From NCBI GenBank assembly GCA_964644845.1, contig CAZXXS010000083.1, positions 1 to 46,311 of the forward strand: a DNA stretch of 46,311 nt, given 5' to 3'. The stretch is from Geothermovivens sp964644845 (GTDB taxonomy: Bacteria > Zhuqueibacterota > Zhuqueibacteria > Oleimicrobiales > Geothermoviventaceae). Positions 42,740 to 46,311 of this stretch are shown piece after piece. The notes below the pieces were generated by a model, which was given only the letters and a program-made list of their open reading frames with translations, searched no databases and was not told the DNA's origin. Within the stretch, counting starts at the first letter, position 1, and every line of letters starts with the position of its first letter. Both the position numbers and the translations under genes were made by a program.

Positions 42740-42878
42740 TCTTAATGTGTTGACAGACAGTCTTGACCTGAACCACGTCAGTTTTCAAAACCCGAGGTCG
42801 CTCGTGAGCAGGGTGACGCTTTGGATTTGAGCTGTCTTTCCACACTTTGACGGGACTGGGGACATCCCCGAGAAACAG

Positions 42879-42910
42879 AAGGCCTTGTCCGGAATCCAGG
42901 ACAAGGCCTT
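42879..42910. terminator. Hairpin between convergent transcripts
   Basis: AAGGCCTTGTCC (42879-42890) and GGACAAGGCCTT (42899-42910) are perfectly complementary around an 8-base loop. On the - strand it lies 30 bases after the FG-GAP gene stop and is followed by CTGTTTCTC; on the + strand by CGCGTTTT. A bidirectional terminator with weak T-tracts is the best reading. Confidence 0.65.
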
Positions 42911-42939
42911 CGCGTTTTACAGAAACCTTTTCTCGAGCG

Positions 42940-45912
42940 TTACTTAAGCAGCGTCATGCGCTTGACATGCTTGACGTTACCAACCTCGAGACTGTACATG
43001 TACGTGCCGCTAGCCACTTCGCGTCCGAAATCGTCACGACCGTCCCAAATGACGCGGTGGCTGCCTTTGCGTTGCAACTTATGATCAACCAGCGTACGTA
43101 CAACCTGGCCCATCGCGTTGTAGATCCGAACCGTCACACGTTTGTCCAGCGGCAAGGTGTACTCAATGGTTGTGGACATATTGAACGGATTCGGGTAGTT
43201 CTGGGCCAATTTGTAGTCCTTCGGGGTGATCACACGCCAGCGTTCGAGCTTCACGCCGCTGGGTTGAGAGGCCTCGAGCACCCAGAGCCAGGTGTCGGAC
43301 CAGTGCGACTGGATGGTGCTAATGACCAGTTCTTTCTTCCCATCCCCGTCCAGATCGTTGGACATCTTCAGGCCGAAGGAGCCGTGAATGAGGCTGATGT
43401 CACCGTCGTTCCACTCATCCAAGTCAGCCTGCCAGCTCGCAGAGTCCGGGTAGTCTTCGAAGCGGGGCTTGGGTACAAAGGACTCGTCGTAGAACGCCTC
43501 TTTTGTCACCCAGCTGGCCGGGTCCGTAATGTCGCCTGCACCGTTGTACTCGAGAGCGTTGACGATGCCCCGGGTGTAGCCGCAGAAGAACAACTCCGGA
43601 CGGCCGTCACCGTTGATGTCGCCCAAAACGTTGTTAAAAGTCGCGCCGCCGGTGGTTTCCCGGATCTCTGCAACCTGCGTCGGATCATCCGGGTTGAAGG
43701 CATTCAGACCACCTTCCGGAACATTCACCAACACTACACGTCCGTGGCCGGCGTATTCGGCCCCCATCAGTTCTTCGCGACCGTCGCCATCGACATCGTA
43801 GTGGCCAATGGTGACGTAGAAGACCGCGTCGGCACCACTGGTGTCCAGACGTACAGTGCGGAAAACAAAGCTATCGGGTTGTACAGCGTCGAAGAGGACA
43901 ATCTTGCCCAGGTCCCAGGGTAGCATTACTGGCTCGAGCACGCCGTCACCGTCGTAATCGGCGGCTGTGGCTCCAATGATGGAACCACCAAGGTCCAGAG
44001 TGGGACGATCCCAGAAGCCCTCAGTCTTGAAAACCGGAAAGCCTCCGAGTTCTCCATCCACACAGGAGAAGATTGTGAAGAAATCGGTCGTGGGACCGCT
44101 ACCCGAGCCGTTTGCCGGGAACAGCATCTCCTGGTGACCGTCGTTGTCCACATCAGCGATCCAGATGTGCTCGCTGAAACGGGTGTCAGTGATGTCGGGC
44201 TGAATCTGGTTGTCAGGCAGGATGTAGGTTGGCCCACCTTCGGGAGCCCCAAACCCATTGTCGCTTCCGTTCCACTCGAAAAAGTAGAAGCCGACGCTGT
44301 CCTGGTGATCGGCAACAATGCCACCCATGTGGAAAATCACTTCCTGTTTGCCGTTACCGTCGATGTCTCCGACCACCACATTACGTGGAGAACTTCCTGC
44401 GTAAATTGGCTTGGCCGTGCTGTCCGTCCAGATCCACTCCAGGGTGTTGTCGCCAACCACTTCGTAGCCAACCACTGTTCCCGGGTACTGAGTGGCGAAG
44501 ATTTCTTTCTTGCCGTCCTGATCCACGTCTGAACCCACGAAGAATCCACGCGGGTTGCCCTTGATGGCGTCGTTTGGATCCTCTTCCTGGGTTGGATCGT
44601 GCCACACGGGCTGCAGACCGAAGTTCTGGAGCGGTTCATGCTCAAGGTAGGTCAAAGCCTCGGGGTCATTGCTCCCAGCAAAGGCAACCGCAACTTCGCG
44701 GCGACCATCCATGTCGAAATCACCAACTTCGACATCCTGGAAGCGCTGTGGAGCCTCGTAGATCGTGTACGGCACCCAATTATTCGGATCCGTGACGTCC
44801 CCCTCGACGCCACCGACGTACTCCAGATCGATCACGCAGGAGTCGTCCCGGGCGGCCATGTAAATGTCGCGACCATCGTGGCCTGGGCCCGTCCAATCTT
44901 GATCACCAATCTGAGCGCCAACCAGACGCGTTCCTAACGTAGCCACAGGATGTACGTCCGTGGAGTCCATTTCCGACAGCTCGCCGGGGTTCGTGATGAT
45001 GAACACGATGCCCGTGTCAGAGTAGGTCGGGTAGACCAATTCAGCGAACCCGTCGTGGTTGAAGTCGTAATGACGCAAGCTCCGGAGCGAGACGCCGTCC
45101 GCGTAACCGGCCGTCAAATGACGGTAGAAACGGAGTTCGTACGTGTCGACGTCCGTATTTTCCCAAATGGCCAAACCGTTGTAATCCCACTCGCCAACGG
45201 CCAGGTCCCAGTAACCGTCGTTGTCAAAATCGCCGATGGTCACGCCCCAGGGGCTGTAGCTGATTGTCGAGTCACGCATCTCGACCTTGAAATCCGGGAA
45301 CGAGATGTCGCCGGTCGTCTCTTCGAGCACCCAAACTTCATCCAGATTAGTCTCAAGGACAACGAGTTCGTTCTTGTCATCCTTGTCGAGATCCCAAACA
45401 GCTACCTGGTCGATGCTCGCACCCTGGCCGTCCAGCAGGTCGTACTCGCTGGTGGGGAAGTCAGGAAGTGGGAATCCGGGCAGTGTTGGGTCGACCTCGA
45501 AGAAGCGGAGGCCATTTTGTCCCGGACTGACCCGCAAGCAGAGAATCACTTCCGGCAGCCCGTCGTTGTCGACGTCGCCGACACCGCCACCGTACTCGTA
45601 GCGGCAATCCTCCGCCCGGTAGTGCCAGACTACGTCAAACTTGTTGTTGTCGGTCCGCTCGTAGATGTAGAAGTCGGCGCCACCGCTGCCATCCTCTGCG
45701 TCGGTGCAGACCAGCAGTTCGTCGACACCGTTGTCGTTCAAATCCGGCAACCGCACGATGTCCCACGCGGTCCGAACCGGATCCGGCATGGCCGTACCGA
45801 ATGTCTTGATGAACTTGTTCTCGCCGTTTTCCGCCGCGTTGAGAACTAACGGCAGCAGGAAAACGAGCGCGAGCACCGGCACAAGCCACGCTCCCTTTTG
45901 CGTTTTCCTCAT
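42940..45912 (-). CDS. Secreted FG-GAP/VCBS repeat protein with C-terminal sorting domain
   Basis: A 990-residue exported protein. The signal peptide ends near residue 25 (V-L-N-A-A). The body holds 13 copies of a Ca-binding-like D-x-D-x-D-G-x-x-E motif (for example D-V-D-N-D-G-L-P-E, D-F-D-N-D-G-Y-W-D, D-L-D-G-D-G-K-K-E) set in FG-GAP/VCBS-type blades, consistent with one or two beta-propellers. The last 85 residues are a sorting domain: Y-P-N-P-F-N-M-S-T-T-I-E-Y, I-Y-N-A-M-G-Q-V-V-R, V-I-W-D-G-R-D-D-F-G. It is a likely cargo for the PorU/PorV pair encoded opposite. ATG 45912 has AGGAGG six bases upstream; an ATG at 45927 is less well placed. Ligand unknown. Confidence 0.85.
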   Translation of the reverse strand: MRKTQKGAWLVPVLALVFLLPLVLNAAENGENKFIKTFGTAMPDPVRTAWDIVRLPDLNDNGVDELLVCTDAEDGSGGADFYIYERTDNNKFDVVWHYRAEDCRYEYGGGVGDVDNDGLPEVILCLRVSPGQNGLRFFEVDPTLPGFPLPDFPTSEYDLLDGQGASIDQVAVWDLDKDDKNELVVLETNLDEVWVLEETTGDISFPDFKVEMRDSTISYSPWGVTIGDFDNDGYWDLAVGEWDYNGLAIWENTDVDTYELRFYRHLTAGYADGVSLRSLRHYDFNHDGFAELVYPTYSDTGIVFIITNPGELSEMDSTDVHPVATLGTRLVGAQIGDQDWTGPGHDGRDIYMAARDDSCVIDLEYVGGVEGDVTDPNNWVPYTIYEAPQRFQDVEVGDFDMDGRREVAVAFAGSNDPEALTYLEHEPLQNFGLQPVWHDPTQEEDPNDAIKGNPRGFFVGSDVDQDGKKEIFATQYPGTVVGYEVVGDNTLEWIWTDSTAKPIYAGSSPRNVVVGDIDGNGKQEVIFHMGGIVADHQDSVGFYFFEWNGSDNGFGAPEGGPTYILPDNQIQPDITDTRFSEHIWIADVDNDGHQEMLFPANGSGSGPTTDFFTIFSCVDGELGGFPVFKTEGFWDRPTLDLGGSIIGATAADYDGDGVLEPVMLPWDLGKIVLFDAVQPDSFVFRTVRLDTSGADAVFYVTIGHYDVDGDGREELMGAEYAGHGRVVLVNVPEGGLNAFNPDDPTQVAEIRETTGGATFNNVLGDINGDGRPELFFCGYTRGIVNALEYNGAGDITDPASWVTKEAFYDESFVPKPRFEDYPDSASWQADLDEWNDGDISLIHGSFGLKMSNDLDGDGKKELVISTIQSHWSDTWLWVLEASQPSGVKLERWRVITPKDYKLAQNYPNPFNMSTTIEYTLPLDKRVTVRIYNAMGQVVRTLVDHKLQRKGSHRVIWDGRDDFGREVASGTYMYSLEVGNVKHVKRMTLLK

Positions 45913-46078
45913 GTTCTGCCTCCTCATGTTTGAACTTCCTCGTGCTTCTCCTCCAACGACTTGACCCCCGTTCACCAAGCAGGCATCACCTCCTTTCCGA
46001 AAGACTGTGCCATCGGCTGAACCCCTCGTTGTCCAACGAAGCAAACAGAGAGATGCGACATTTGCAGCAACTCGCCCC

Positions 46079-46113
46079 AAAAAACAATCGGCTACCCGGT
46101 CTTACCGGGGCCG
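46079..46113 (-). terminator. Terminator-like hairpin in the FG-GAP gene leader
   Basis: On the - strand CGGC+CCCGGT (46113-46104) folds onto ACCGGG+GCCG (46100-46089) with a three-base loop and a two-base bulge. Four bases later come six T (46084-46079). It lies between the candidate promoter and the start codon, 165 bases before it. It may be an attenuator or, if the promoter is wrong, the terminator of a gene beyond the window. Confidence 0.5.
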
Positions 46114-46161
46114 AATGGTTGAGTTGTTGCATCAAAATTCGCAATCGCGAAACCCAAAGTG

Positions 46162-46190
46162 AGATTAGCAAATTTTCTCGAATTTGTCAA
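46162..46190 (-). promoter_or_regulatory. Candidate promoter of the FG-GAP gene
   Basis: On the - strand: TTGACA (46190-46185), 17-base spacer with A/T-rich sequence, TAATCT (46167-46162). The -35 box is perfect; the -10 box matches only three positions. The leader would be about 240 bases. Confidence 0.45.
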
Positions 46191-46311
46191 CAATAAATCG
46201 CCCGCAAATGCTTGACCTACCGGAAGATGTTGGCTTTTCGGGACCGATTCCGCGGTGGCCGAGCTCCTTCAGTCGGTTCTGTGATCTTCACGTGGAGCCA
46301 CGTCGACTCGC

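Larger units (their letters stand above)
45913..46311. other. Leader and right-edge region
   Basis: About 400 bases holding the long leader of the FG-GAP gene (hairpin and promoter listed separately). Further right a small palindrome, ACGTGG/CCACGT (46290-46303), is seen. No gene is supported up to the window edge on either strand. Confidence 0.45.

Noticed and set aside
42847..43923. 358-codon open frame on the + strand
   Set aside because: It is antisense to the sorting domain and repeats of the FG-GAP protein and shows no recognisable motif.
46250..46311. tRNA-like sequence (GCGGTGGCCGAGC) at the right edge
   Set aside because: It cannot be folded into D and anticodon arms in the bases available.
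1..46311. CRISPR arrays, insertion sequences, phage genes
   Set aside because: No regularly spaced direct repeats, transposase, integrase or phage structural genes were seen anywhere in the window.

Overview
The window looks like a chromosome segment from an uncultured or little-studied Gram-negative bacterium of the FCB / Calditrichota / KSB1-like kind. The signs are secreted proteins ending in a type IX-secretion-like C-terminal sorting domain (NPFN motif, then a V-W-D-G strand pattern), a PorU-like C25 peptidase followed by a PorV-like barrel, an ExbB-ExbD-TonB energiser, and bacillithiol biosynthesis genes. Promoters are of the sigma-70 type (TTGACA, 17-bp spacer, TATATT). The lineage is inferred from these traits; no marker gene here fixes the phylum.

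Left part, + strand (708-9139): a FabG-type reductase; a compact run of TIGR04076 protein, HypE-like AIR synthase-family protein, ECF transporter S component and a TonB-receptor-like outer membrane barrel, followed about 210 bp later by a DUF364/DUF4213 protein, which together look like an uncharacterised cofactor or metal acquisition island; then gpsA and glpK with a 4-base overlap.

Middle, all - strand (26971 down to 9490). In transcription order: a rubrerythrin-like protein with a textbook promoter, a DagK-like lipid kinase, a PlsC acyltransferase, a Clp1/Nol9-type polynucleotide kinase, a FabK/nitronate monooxygenase-type flavoprotein, a stand-alone pyruvate-kinase C-terminal-domain protein, ylxR, an L7Ae-type protein (ylxQ-like), nth, a secreted multidomain alpha-amylase with two CBM25-like modules, a 1005-residue TPR protein, a TonB-dependent-receptor-like barrel, exbB, exbD, tonB and a DJ-1/PfpI protein closed by a strong terminator.

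A tRNA-Val(CAC) with its own promoter and terminator sits at 27763-27911 on the + strand. Beyond it, on the - strand, is the bacillithiol set: a SAM methyltransferase overlapping bshC by 4 bases, then bshB1 and bshA. The methyltransferase is a candidate modifier of bacillithiol.

Right part, + strand (33103-42670): a Tat-exported heparinase II/III-like protein, then a promoter with an inverted repeat and a four-gene surface operon (PorU-like C25 peptidase, PorV-like barrel, lipoprotein, barrel with a coiled-coil tail). Facing it on the - strand is a large FG-GAP/VCBS repeat protein with a sorting domain, whose long leader holds a terminator-like hairpin. Three sorting-domain proteins beside a sortase/shuttle pair suggest a type IX-like surface-attachment pathway. 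Gene-poor stretches are 1-621, 1461-1823, 9140-9489, 17022-17445, 27077-27762, 32480-33102 and 45913-46311.
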